DNA of 64,000 nucleotides from DMER64 sp964600385 (GTDB lineage Bacteria > Bacteroidota > Bacteroidia > Bacteroidales > UBA932): contig CAZRJC010000003.1 of NCBI GenBank assembly GCA_964600385.1, positions 62,001 to 126,000 on the forward strand, read 5' to 3'. Below the pieces are notes generated by a model. It worked only from the letters and a program-made list of their open reading frames with translations. It did not search any database and was not told the DNA's origin. The number at the start of each line of letters is the position of its first letter. Positions within the stretch are counted from its first letter, which is position 1. A program made the position numbers and the translations under genes. Shown piece after piece: positions 17,290 to 25,851 of the stretch.

Positions 17290-19368
17290 CTATTCTTCTA
17301 GAAGATACTTGTTCCAGAATGCACGTTCCTGCGAAGCCGAGAATATGCTCTGATAGCTGCGGTAACCGTGCCGTGCGGCCGGATACATCATGAATTCAAA
17401 ATGTTTTCCCGTTTTCATGAGCTCGTCAACAAGCTGGACCGAGTTCTGGAAATGCACATTATCGTCCGAGGTACCGTGAGTGACCAACAGTACAGAAGAA
17501 CCTACAGTACCATAAGCAGAAGCATTGCGGATAACAGATGCTTTTTCGTAACCCTGCGGATTATCGGCAGGCAGGTCCATAAAACGCTCCGTATAATGGC
17601 TGTCGTATAGCAGCCAGTCATGCACTCCGGCGCCTGCTATGCCGTACGGGAAATAATCACCCGCAGTGCATACGGCAAGTGCCGTTACATAACCGCCGTA
17701 ACTGTAACCGGTAATTCCTACTCTTGCCGGGTCCAGACAACCCATGCCACGCAACTTGTCAACCCATAATTTGTAGTCGTGGATTTCCCATTTTCCCAGG
17801 TTCCGGTGCATCATATCCATTCCTGCCTTGCCGCAATGGCCGCTTCCTCTGTGGTCCATCGCTATCTGGATAACGCCTTTAGCCGCCCAGTAATAATTTC
17901 TTGAGGGCGAAATCCATCGGTCCATAACGCTTCCGGCATCGGGGCCCCCGTATATGCTTATTATGGCCGGATATTTCTTATCCTTCTCCATGTGCAGTGG
18001 CCAGGTAACCACGGCTGGAACCGTAAAACCGTCCTCAGTGGTCATGAAGAGCATTTCAGTAACAGGAACAAGCCCATCGGCCACCGCCTTATCCAGAGTC
18101 GGGCCCTTTGAGTCGCCAAGAATACGCAACAGTCCTTTTTGTACACTGTACAGGGCCGAGGCCGTAGGCGTGGCGACATTGGAATAGTTGGCTGTAAAAT
18201 TTTTGAAATCCGGGGAGAACTGAACGTTTGTAAAATTATAATCTGCAGGTGTCAGTCTTTTGGGAGTGTTCAGCCCGGCGGCGATGGCTTTTTCTGAACA
18301 GGAAACGGTGAAGACTCCGGTACGGGTGGAATTGTCGCATCGTGCCGTATAATATAGCATCTGTGTCTTTTCATCGAAAGCCAGAATGGACAGGCCCCAG
18401 TTGTTTCCACTGGTGAGCCGCTGTATGCTGTTTCCGTCCCAGGAACATGAGTATACCTGCTGCCATTTTTCAAAATCACGAACCATCAGCATACCACCCT
18501 CTGTAAATACAGGTTCCTGGATCCATTCCAGCCAGGCATCCTGGGTTTCTTCGTATACCGGTCTTTTGGACCCGTCTGCAGGAGATACGGAATATATGAA
18601 ATAGTGGTTCTGATCTCTGTTCATCCATTGAATCCAAAGAGCTTTCCCGTCGGGAGTCCAGTAAGGCTGACCAAAATACTGGTCCTGAGTTTCATCAAAA
18701 TCGGCCCATACAATCCGGCCTCCTTCAACAGGAACGATTCCTGTCCTTACCCGGGGATTTTCATCCCCTGCCTTGGGATAACGGGTGCGTTCCAGATATC
18801 CGTGCTGGCCTTCGGCCACATATATGGGAAACATGGGTACCCGGGTATCGTCGCAACGGAAGAACGCCAGATACCGGCCGTCGGGAGACCACCAGAAAGA
18901 ACGGTATCTGCCGGGACGACCAAGGATTTCTTCGTAATAAACCCAGGATGCCCATCCGTTAAGCACGGTCTCACTTCCGTCGTTCGTGTATCGTACAATA
19001 TTTCCGGTCGCCAGTTCCTTGGAATACAAATCATTGTGCAAGGTGTAAGCCACATGGGAACCGTCGGGAGAGAGGGTTGGATTCTTAGCTTCCGGGGCGA
19101 GTCCGTAGTTCGTTTCACGCGGTACGGAAGGTATGTCTCCGTTGGTACATACGGTGCGTTTCCCTGTCCGGATATCTTCCAGAAAGTATTCAGGATTGCG
19201 CATATCTCCGCTGGAAAGCATCAGCGTCCGGCTGTCTTTCCACTTGAGAGGAGTAACCATGGATTGAGTCAGGCTATCAGGCACTTTTTCAGTTGCTTCG
19301 CGGGTCTGCGCATTGATAAAAACAGGAGAGATAAGAGTGACTAGAGAAAAAAACAAAAAATGTCGCAT
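17290..19368 (-). CDS. Dipeptidyl peptidase IV-type S9 serine peptidase
   Basis: 692 residues, the standard length for bacterial DPP-IV. The signal peptide (MRHFLFFSLVTLISPVFINA) sends it to the periplasm. The N-terminal beta-propeller (to about residue 450) contains the VYYEE double-Glu substrate anchor. The C-terminal alpha/beta-hydrolase carries nucleophile Ser in GITGYSYGGY, Asp in HGTSDDNVHF and His in AARHGYRSY. It releases Xaa-Pro dipeptides from peptide N-termini for peptide nutrition. It lies 9 bases downstream of the helicase gene. Confidence 0.93.
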   Translation of the reverse strand: MRHFLFFSLVTLISPVFINAQTREATEKVPDSLTQSMVTPLKWKDSRTLMLSSGDMRNPEYFLEDIRTGKRTVCTNGDIPSVPRETNYGLAPEAKNPTLSPDGSHVAYTLHNDLYSKELATGNIVRYTNDGSETVLNGWASWVYYEEILGRPGRYRSFWWSPDGRYLAFFRCDDTRVPMFPIYVAEGQHGYLERTRYPKAGDENPRVRTGIVPVEGGRIVWADFDETQDQYFGQPYWTPDGKALWIQWMNRDQNHYFIYSVSPADGSKRPVYEETQDAWLEWIQEPVFTEGGMLMVRDFEKWQQVYSCSWDGNSIQRLTSGNNWGLSILAFDEKTQMLYYTARCDNSTRTGVFTVSCSEKAIAAGLNTPKRLTPADYNFTNVQFSPDFKNFTANYSNVATPTASALYSVQKGLLRILGDSKGPTLDKAVADGLVPVTEMLFMTTEDGFTVPAVVTWPLHMEKDKKYPAIISIYGGPDAGSVMDRWISPSRNYYWAAKGVIQIAMDHRGSGHCGKAGMDMMHRNLGKWEIHDYKLWVDKLRGMGCLDPARVGITGYSYGGYVTALAVCTAGDYFPYGIAGAGVHDWLLYDSHYTERFMDLPADNPQGYEKASVIRNASAYGTVGSSVLLVTHGTSDDNVHFQNSVQLVDELMKTGKHFEFMMYPAARHGYRSYQSIFSASQERAFWNKYLLEE

Positions 19369-19377
19369 ATGGGAATT

Positions 19378-20781
19378 TTATAAATTAACCAGGTAAAGTT
19401 GCTCCTGCGCCCTGGTAAAAGCGGTGTAATACCAGCGGAGCTCTTCTTTCGTGCAAATATCACCAAAAAAGGCCTTATCTACAAATACGGCCTTCCACTG
19501 GCCACCCTGCGCCTTATGGCAGGTCAGGGCAGCAGCGTATTTAATCTGCAGGGCATTCAGGAAGGGATCTTCCCTTACTTCTTTGTAGCGTTTTCTTTTC
19601 CCTTTAATGTGAGCGTAATCCTCCATGACCCGGGTAAAGAACTGCTGTTGTTCATCGGCAGGTAGGGCGGGAGATTCACTGTCAAGCGTGTTGAGCAGAA
19701 CCTTCACATTGAGCTCAACGTTGTTGTAATCGGGGAAACGCAGCACGGCTTCAGCAAAACGAAATCCGTACTGTTCCCGGAAAGTATGTATCCGCATGAT
19801 CTCGGCCACGTCGCCGTTGGCAATGAAATCCATTTCTTCTATGTCTTCAAGGAACTGGTAACAATTTTTCACCACCATGACCCTGTCGCCTCTGGTAATT
19901 TCTTCTTCCCTGTAGAGCAGCCTGCCCCTGATGCCCCTGTTGTAACGGTTGGCCCTTTTGTTGGAACGGCAGAGCACCACCACTTCCTCCAGTCCATAAC
20001 GCGAGATGGCATCGTTCAGGTGCTCCATCAGGTCTCCCGAACCAATGCGCCGGATATCGTCAAAACCGTCTGTTTTCCAGACAGGAAGGCTTTCTCGGCC
20101 CGAGACGATGGCCTCTCTGAGCAGGGTGGCATTATATAATATTCCCGAATCGAGTGACTGACGGAGTACTTCCTTCATTTCAAAATACACCGTATTTCCG
20201 TACCTCGATATTTCTCCGGCATCGAGCGCCGGCGACAGGTCAAGCCCTACGGGAGGCAACTGGGCCGAATCGCCCAACAGTAAAATTCTGTTTCCTGCCC
20301 CGTTAAAGACATACTTCATCAGATCTTCAAGAAGTTTTCCCGAGCCGAAGAGCAATCCTCCGCCGCCCTGTGCATTTGAAAGCAACGAGGCTTCGTCCAC
20401 AACAAAAACAGTATTCTTATGCTTGTTGGGCTGAAGGACAAATGAACCAAAGCCGGTTTCGTCTCCTGCAGCAGGCGCCTGTTGCCAGTATATGACTTTA
20501 TGGATGGTATGGGCAGGTACCCCTGTGTAACCGGACAACACTTTGGCTGAACGTCCGGTAGGCGCCATGAGGACCGTATTTATCTTTAGCTCCCCGAGGG
20601 CTCCTGTCAGGGCTGCCATGGCTGTTGTTTTACCCGTTCCGGCATAGCCGTTGAGTACAAAAATCTCATCCCTGCTGCAGAGAAAAGCGCTCAGTTTCCT
20701 GAAGAAAGCTTCCTGGTCTGCAGAAGGTGTAAATGGCAGATGTGAACTAAGTTTCTGAAATATATAATCTTCGAGGGCCAT
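19378..20781 (-). CDS. RecD-like ATP-dependent DNA helicase
   Basis: 467 residues, SF1B helicase. Walker A GYAGTGKTTAM near residue 45, motif Ia MAPTGRSAKVL, Walker B VFVVDEASL, motif III LLLGDSAQLPPVG, and the C-terminal UvrD_C_2-type motif TCHKAQGGQWKAVFV followed by YTAFTRAQEQLYL. It lacks the long N-terminal region of true RecD/RecD2 proteins and has no RecB/RecC neighbours. A stand-alone 5'-3' helicase in repair or recombination is the inference. It starts 6 bases after trkH ends. Confidence 0.85.
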   Translation of the reverse strand: MALEDYIFQKLSSHLPFTPSADQEAFFRKLSAFLCSRDEIFVLNGYAGTGKTTAMAALTGALGELKINTVLMAPTGRSAKVLSGYTGVPAHTIHKVIYWQQAPAAGDETGFGSFVLQPNKHKNTVFVVDEASLLSNAQGGGGLLFGSGKLLEDLMKYVFNGAGNRILLLGDSAQLPPVGLDLSPALDAGEISRYGNTVYFEMKEVLRQSLDSGILYNATLLREAIVSGRESLPVWKTDGFDDIRRIGSGDLMEHLNDAISRYGLEEVVVLCRSNKRANRYNRGIRGRLLYREEEITRGDRVMVVKNCYQFLEDIEEMDFIANGDVAEIMRIHTFREQYGFRFAEAVLRFPDYNNVELNVKVLLNTLDSESPALPADEQQQFFTRVMEDYAHIKGKRKRYKEVREDPFLNALQIKYAAALTCHKAQGGQWKAVFVDKAFFGDICTKEELRWYYTAFTRAQEQLYLVNL

Positions 20782-20787
20782 AAAATC

Positions 20788-22227
20788 TTATTTACGGCTG
20801 CCGAAAAGAAGGAAAAATCCAAAGATCTCAATACGGCCCATTATCATTTCCACGGTAAGTACGAATTTTGAAATACCGCTCAATGCGTTATAGTTTCCCA
20901 TAGAACCCAGGTTCCCGAACCCCGGACCGACATTTCCCAAATGAGCGGCCGAAGCCGAAACGGCATCAAGCAACTCAATTTTATCCAATGAAATGATAAT
21001 CGCACATACCAGGAAACAGGCCAGGTAGAGCACGATAAACAAATTGGCCCCCGAAACCACCTCGGGATCTACGGTCTGCCCTCCTATTCTTACAGGTACT
21101 ACCGATTTGGGGTGAAGACGCTTGGTCAGTTGTGCCCTTATGGAGAGCATTGCTATCAGTGCCCTGTCAGACTTTATCCCCCCTGTGGTTGAACCCGAAC
21201 AGCCGCACTGGATCATCATATAAGTCATGATGAGAATGGCGAATGCCGGCCATGCCGAAGAATCGGCACTGGCAAAACCTGTTGCGGTTGTTAGCGAGAC
21301 CGTTTGAAACACCCCATAACGCAACGACTCCCAAAAAGAATCGTAAATGCCGTTAAGCCATATATTTGCTGAAACAAGGAAAGAGGCAAGAGCCAGTGAT
21401 ATCAGATAATAACGGGTAATGGGTGAACGGAAAAGGGCGGTAGATCGACCCGATACAAAAAGGAATATCATGCCAAAATGCATGGCCGAAAGACACATGA
21501 ACAGTATGATTATCGATTCTATCCAGACACTGTCGTAATAAGCGATACTGGCGTTCCGTGTACTGAAGCCGCCTGTTGCCGTAGTGGCAAAAGACGTACA
21601 CACAGAATCAAAAAAGCTCATGCCGGCTATGCATAGACATATCACTTCCAGAAAAGTAAGTCCAAAATAAACATAGGCGATAACACGCACCGTTTCCTTG
21701 GCTCTGAACCTGTAATGATCCTGGGACAGCGGACTGATTTCTATCTTCGAAAGTTTTAACCTCACCGAACTGACTTCGGGCAGGATCAGCAACATGAACA
21801 AAACCACGCCCATACCTCCGATCCAGTGGGTGGAGGCCCGCCAGAACAACAACGATTTGGGAAGCGCCTCGACATTGGTCAGGATGGTTCCTCCTGTGGT
21901 GGTGTAACCGCTCACACTTTCGTACCAGGCATTGATAAGGGAAAATTCGCCGCCCCACAACAGGTATGGCAACATCCCAAAAAGGCACGATATGGCCCAC
22001 GACAGAGCAACTATGACATATCCTTCCCTGATAGCCACATCGCTGCTTGCCTTAACGAAAATGTACGGAAAAGAACCGATAGTTGCAGTAATGACAGCAG
22101 AAAGGAGCAGCGGAGAAAAACCCGTATCAAACCCGTTAATGGCAGATACAAAAACGGAAATAACCATGAACAGGGCATTTACCAGCAGCACAAGCCCCAT
22201 ATTTCGCGCAATTACATGAATCCTCAT
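20788..22227 (-). CDS. trkH: TrkH-family potassium uptake channel subunit
   Basis: 479 residues with the four MPM repeats of Trk/Ktr channels. The four selectivity-filter segments are readable as SGYTTTGGT, TTATGGFST, TTATGFASAD and HLGNVGPG. Located in the inner membrane, it takes up K+ and normally needs a cytoplasmic RCK partner (TrkA), which is not encoded in this window. The ATG overlaps the stop of the upstream HAMP-sensor gene by 4 bases, so the two proteins are probably made in step. Confidence 0.92.
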   Translation of the reverse strand: MRIHVIARNMGLVLLVNALFMVISVFVSAINGFDTGFSPLLLSAVITATIGSFPYIFVKASSDVAIREGYVIVALSWAISCLFGMLPYLLWGGEFSLINAWYESVSGYTTTGGTILTNVEALPKSLLFWRASTHWIGGMGVVLFMLLILPEVSSVRLKLSKIEISPLSQDHYRFRAKETVRVIAYVYFGLTFLEVICLCIAGMSFFDSVCTSFATTATGGFSTRNASIAYYDSVWIESIIILFMCLSAMHFGMIFLFVSGRSTALFRSPITRYYLISLALASFLVSANIWLNGIYDSFWESLRYGVFQTVSLTTATGFASADSSAWPAFAILIMTYMMIQCGCSGSTTGGIKSDRALIAMLSIRAQLTKRLHPKSVVPVRIGGQTVDPEVVSGANLFIVLYLACFLVCAIIISLDKIELLDAVSASAAHLGNVGPGFGNLGSMGNYNALSGISKFVLTVEMIMGRIEIFGFFLLFGSRK

Positions 22228-22988
22228 GATTTGTTATGTTCTTCGCAAAGCTTGGTTATGGATTCATTCAATTCGAACAATTCGTCGTTGGAGGGAAGCT
22301 TCACCTGATATTTCTTTTTGAACAGCATGGTATTCTTTACCCCGTTGCGTATCTGAGCAAGCGGGACCAACAGATACAATCTGATGAAATAAGAAAGAAG
22401 AAACAATAGCAGGATGCCGCTGGCAACGGCTATTACTCCGGGCATCATGCTCCGGTAAAACCCGTCCTGCACATTATTGGTGTTTTTTTGAAGTAAGGCC
22501 TGTTCGTAGGAAACCAGCTTCTGGATATAACCCCTGAGCCGGGTGTATATAGGATTCAGGCGGGCTATATACCAGTCTCGTCTCTCCTTGTATGCATTAT
22601 CCCTCCATACTACAGGAGCCTCGTTCATTACCTGCATGTATGCCGCATAGGCAAAGAGAATGGAATCTGCAAGAGCCTTTTCTTCTGCCTGTGAAAAAGA
22701 AATGCGTGTTGTCTCCAGATAATTCTCAAAACGGGCATCGTTGTATACCGACTCAAGTTCGAGTGACGAATCCTGCGAAATACCTATTTGGTTGAGAAGA
22801 ACAAAAAGATGCTGATCTGTGACTTCCAGCAGTTGGATGGATGTGTTTATATTATCCACATTAACAGTGATCATATTACCCACAGAATGCCTCATTCGCC
22901 CCATTTCAAAAATGCTTACAAGGCTAGATAGCACCAAAACAAATCCGACTACCAGAAATCCGAGGTTGATCTTATTGCTTATTACCAT
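22224..22988 (-). CDS. Four-helix-bundle/HAMP membrane sensor without output domain
   Basis: 254 residues: TM helix ~8-28, a ~150-residue periplasmic helical region resembling the 4HB sensor of chemoreceptors (including SIFEMGRMRHSVGNM), TM helix ~186-212, then a HAMP-like segment (VPLAQIRNGVKNTM ... LPSNDELFELNESI) ending at residue 254. No kinase, methyl-accepting or cyclase domain follows, and the next gene, trkH, overlaps by 4 bases in another frame. TAACTTTG (23003 to 22996) stands 7 bases before the ATG, inside the 3' end of the preceding dehydrogenase gene, giving this pair its own promoter. A direct role in gating or assembling TrkH is speculation. Confidence 0.7.
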   Translation of the reverse strand: MVISNKINLGFLVVGFVLVLSSLVSIFEMGRMRHSVGNMITVNVDNINTSIQLLEVTDQHLFVLLNQIGISQDSSLELESVYNDARFENYLETTRISFSQAEEKALADSILFAYAAYMQVMNEAPVVWRDNAYKERRDWYIARLNPIYTRLRGYIQKLVSYEQALLQKNTNNVQDGFYRSMMPGVIAVASGILLLFLLSYFIRLYLLVPLAQIRNGVKNTMLFKKKYQVKLPSNDELFELNESITKLCEEHNKS

Positions 22989-23823
22989 ATTGCGACAAAG
23001 TTAGAAAAAAACTCCACAGCCTGTCTGTATCATTTTTCCCGGCCATGCGGGAGGGAAGCTTTTTGCATCGCTTATTGGCATAAAAGCCTGCCGTTTTACC
23101 TTCTACAGATGAGTCGAGCGCAAGAAACACCGTAGTAGCGGCACCTTCCGGAGCTTGTCTGATCACGGGCCTGAAAAGTAAATCGGTTAAGGGATCGAAC
23201 CATTTATGCATGGTAATGATAGGAGTGTTCACAATACCCGGATCGGATACATTAACCGTTATCCCATCTGCTTCCCATAAACCTGCCAGCTTAAGGGAGA
23301 GTACCAGTAAGGCATATTTGGAATCTGAATAACGTTTTATACGGTCATAGCGTCCGGGCGGAAATGGAAATTTTTTGGGAACAGTACCCACGTATACAGT
23401 GCATGATGCCGTGTTCACTACTCTGCTTCCTTTATGTAACAGGGGCTTCAAAAGCCATGTAAAAAATATCGTATGCAAACAGTTAACGGCATAATGCATT
23501 TCAAATCCCTGGTCGGTCACCTGAGGTTTCCATCCCAGCATGCCGGCATTGTTAATGAGTATATCTATTGGTTTTCCTCTTGCAACAAGTGCAGAAGCAA
23601 CCTTCGTGACCGAAGAAAGAGAAGACAGGTCCATAACCAGCATTTCCAGCCGGTCTTCTCCGAATTTTTCGCACAATCCATTGTATACAGGGAGGCTTTT
23701 TTCCCTGGACCGACAGCAAAAAAACACAAAACAACCGGCCGTGAGCAGTGCATCGCAAATTTCCCGGCCCATGCCCCCGTTGGCCCCGGTGACCAGTGCG
23801 ACACGTCTATTCACTGAATTCAT
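22972..23823 (-). CDS. Short-chain dehydrogenase/reductase (candidate 3-beta-hydroxysteroid dehydrogenase)
   Basis: 283 residues from the ATG at 23823. A further-upstream start would lack the family N-terminus. Rossmann motif TGANGGMG near residue 12, NNAG at 91-94, catalytic Ser140 and the Tyr165-x3-Lys169 pair (YSDSK): all SDR active-site elements are present. It ends a three-gene set with a steroid 5-alpha-reductase homologue and an old-yellow-enzyme reductase. By analogy with gut Bacteroidales clusters it could oxidise or reduce the 3-hydroxyl of bile acids or steroids. From sequence alone it is simply an SDR. It overlaps both neighbours by 17 bases. Confidence 0.85.
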   Translation of the reverse strand: MNSVNRRVALVTGANGGMGREICDALLTAGCFVFFCCRSREKSLPVYNGLCEKFGEDRLEMLVMDLSSLSSVTKVASALVARGKPIDILINNAGMLGWKPQVTDQGFEMHYAVNCLHTIFFTWLLKPLLHKGSRVVNTASCTVYVGTVPKKFPFPPGRYDRIKRYSDSKYALLVLSLKLAGLWEADGITVNVSDPGIVNTPIITMHKWFDPLTDLLFRPVIRQAPEGAATTVFLALDSSVEGKTAGFYANKRCKKLPSRMAGKNDTDRLWSFFLTLSQYGNKQ

Positions 23824-25039
23824 CCAGCAAACGTTTTGGAATATCATTTCTATTCTGGTGACAACACATATCGAGCGTATACATTCTGCCTATGCAGTAG
23901 TTGGCATGAGTACAGGCGCTTTTATATGCTTCACCGCATCCTTTTTCCTGCGCTTCCTTCATTTTATTCACGAAAGCCGTATCATTCACCAGTGCCCTTG
24001 CTATTCCAATGAATTCGAATCCTTTTCCGAGCGCCTTCTCAATAACGGCACGAGAAGACATTCCACCCAGGCAGACAAGCGGGATTTTTACTGCTTCCCT
24101 GAACTTAACGGCATCGTCAATAAAATACCCTTCTTCGAAAGGCACCGTCGGAATCATGAACCGGCCAACCATTCTCACTCCAACCTTAAGATACCCCATG
24201 GGCATGTAGTGTGTGAGTGTTCTGATGGGCATTGCTCCTCTCATTACATACATGGGAGCCCGGCTCACATAGCCTCCGCTAAGCACCAGGGCATGTGCGC
24301 CCCACTGTTCCAGCAGACGGGCCACTTCAAGCGATTCGTCCAGTTCCATGCCTCCGCGGAAACCGTCCCGCATGTTCATTTTGACCAGCACGGCCATATT
24401 CTTCCGTGTTGCCACTTCCATGACCTCTTCCATGGCCTGGCGCGTAAAGCGCAGCCTGTTCCCGAAAGAACCGCCGTATTCGTCTTTCCTGCGATTCAGC
24501 CAGGTTGACATAAACTGGCTTAGCAGGTAGCCATGCCCCGCATGCACTTCCACGGCATCGAAGCCCGATTCGTAAGCCAGTCTGGTGGCCTGGCCGAAAT
24601 CTTTCGCTATCTGGACAATCTCGGGTTTCCTAAGACCCCGTACTAATGTGGGCGAATAGAGATTAAATCCGTTATTGGTAGAAACGGGCATGCATCCGCA
24701 GATGGAGCGGTGACTCATATTGCCGCAATGGCCAATCTGAATGGAAGCTGCAGCACCTTCCCTTTTAATGCCGTCGGTCAGGTGCCTCAAACCGGGAACA
24801 ATCCCGGGTTTCATCCATAACTGTGATTCGAAGGACAGCCCGCTGCGACTTACTGCTGCATAAGCCACAGTGGTCATTCCAACACCTCCGGCCGCCACGG
24901 AGGTATGGTAATCATATAATTGAGGAGTCGGTGCATTCCGTGAACACATGCCTTCAAATGCGGCAGCACGGATGGTTCTGTTTCTTAAGGTAAGAGGGCC
25001 GATAGAAGCCGGAGTGAATAATACAGATTTGTTTATCAT
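23807..25039 (-). CDS. Old-yellow-enzyme family NADH:flavin oxidoreductase (candidate 5-beta-steroid reductase)
   Basis: 410 residues from the ATG at 25039, 1 base after the previous stop. FMN-binding TIM barrel with N-terminal LTLRNRTIRAA, QIGHCGN, the diagnostic VEVHAGHGYLLSQF and DEYGGSFGNRLRF, and CLGGMSS / FIGIARALV near the phosphate-binding end. The C-terminal tail contains ACTHANYCIGRM..DMCC, a cysteine-rich stretch reminiscent of the 4Fe-4S region of dienoyl-CoA reductases, but the extra FAD domain is absent. Hydride transfer to an enone C=C bond is expected. Context with a 5-alpha-reductase homologue suggests a delta-4-3-ketosteroid. Confidence 0.85.
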   Translation of the reverse strand: MINKSVLFTPASIGPLTLRNRTIRAAAFEGMCSRNAPTPQLYDYHTSVAAGGVGMTTVAYAAVSRSGLSFESQLWMKPGIVPGLRHLTDGIKREGAAASIQIGHCGNMSHRSICGCMPVSTNNGFNLYSPTLVRGLRKPEIVQIAKDFGQATRLAYESGFDAVEVHAGHGYLLSQFMSTWLNRRKDEYGGSFGNRLRFTRQAMEEVMEVATRKNMAVLVKMNMRDGFRGGMELDESLEVARLLEQWGAHALVLSGGYVSRAPMYVMRGAMPIRTLTHYMPMGYLKVGVRMVGRFMIPTVPFEEGYFIDDAVKFREAVKIPLVCLGGMSSRAVIEKALGKGFEFIGIARALVNDTAFVNKMKEAQEKGCGEAYKSACTHANYCIGRMYTLDMCCHQNRNDIPKRLLDEFSE

Positions 25040-25040
25040 A

Positions 25041-25814
25041 TCAATAAATGAAGGGGAATATCCTTTTTCTGGGTTGCTCGGCCATCTGAAATGAGAACTC
25101 GTTCCGGTACTTGCAGTAAATCTTGTGGGCGCGGGGAACCAGGTTGGCGAATGTCCACAGGAAGAACACAAAACCGCTCAAGGACCAGGTAAGAATGGCA
25201 AATCCCAGCCATTCAACTATCTCTCCAAAATAGTTGGCAGATGTAACATATCTGAAAAGTCCCTTTTGAGGAAGGTAATGGTTGGTGTCCCCTTCTTTTC
25301 TAAGGTGCCTGATGATATAATCCGAATAAATATTAATTCCGAAACCGGAAAGGAATATTACAAGACCTATTATGAATTTGGGGCTCGTGAGCCATTCAGG
25401 GGTATACAATCCGTTCGGGGCAAGATAGAACAACCACTGTCCCTGTATAAAAGCATTGGCCATGTTAAAGACAATCCCCATGAACATGATCGACAGCGGC
25501 ATGCGGCTGTTCCCCTTGATAAGCCAGGGAAAAATAAACGAACGTTGCAGGTAATGCATCTGAAAAAGCAGAAAAAACACGAAAGGCGTTAATTCTCCTT
25601 TACGGGGGGACAACATCCATAACATGCACATGGCAATAAAAACAGGCGCCTCCATAAGCATCCAGGCCAGGCGGTTAGGTATTGATAAACCCCATTTTTT
25701 ATTGTAAAACATCCCGTATCCGGCATGCACAAAATAAAGTGCTATAAATACGACAACGGCAAGTCCGCTCATCAGATATAGCACCAGGTTAAAGGTCTGC
25801 AGAGAAATATTCAT
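25041..25814 (-). CDS. Steroid 5-alpha-reductase family membrane protein (3-oxo-5-alpha-steroid 4-dehydrogenase-like)
   Basis: 257 residues, six to seven membrane helices. The C-terminal half matches the steroid 5-alpha-reductase fold (NADPH-dependent). Visible marks are GFGINIYSDYIIRHLRKEG, YLPQKGLFRYVTSANYFGEIVEWLGFA and PRAHKIYCKYRNEF. These are the same landmarks as in eukaryotic SRD5A1-type enzymes (G-N-Y-x-GE-EW, AH..WY). The start is taken at 25814 because TACATTTG (25828 to 25821) ends 6 bases before it. A longer reading would pass through the divergent gene's promoter. First gene of the three-gene set with the OYE and SDR. Confidence 0.85.
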   Translation of the reverse strand: MNISLQTFNLVLYLMSGLAVVVFIALYFVHAGYGMFYNKKWGLSIPNRLAWMLMEAPVFIAMCMLWMLSPRKGELTPFVFFLLFQMHYLQRSFIFPWLIKGNSRMPLSIMFMGIVFNMANAFIQGQWLFYLAPNGLYTPEWLTSPKFIIGLVIFLSGFGINIYSDYIIRHLRKEGDTNHYLPQKGLFRYVTSANYFGEIVEWLGFAILTWSLSGFVFFLWTFANLVPRAHKIYCKYRNEFSFQMAEQPRKRIFPFIY

Positions 25815-25820
25815 AGAGAA

Positions 25821-25847
25821 CAAATGTAAGAATAATTTGTATTTTTG
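25821..25847. promoter_or_regulatory. Divergent near-leaderless promoters of steroid-type operon and thioredoxin lipoprotein
   Basis: TACATTTG on the minus strand (25828 to 25821) and TATTTTTG on the plus strand (25840-25847) are 11 bases apart. They lie 6 and 4 bases from the start codons at 25814 and 25852. The full intergenic space is 37 bases, so the two promoters cannot be occupied together. Confidence 0.65.
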
Positions 25848-25851
25848 TTTC

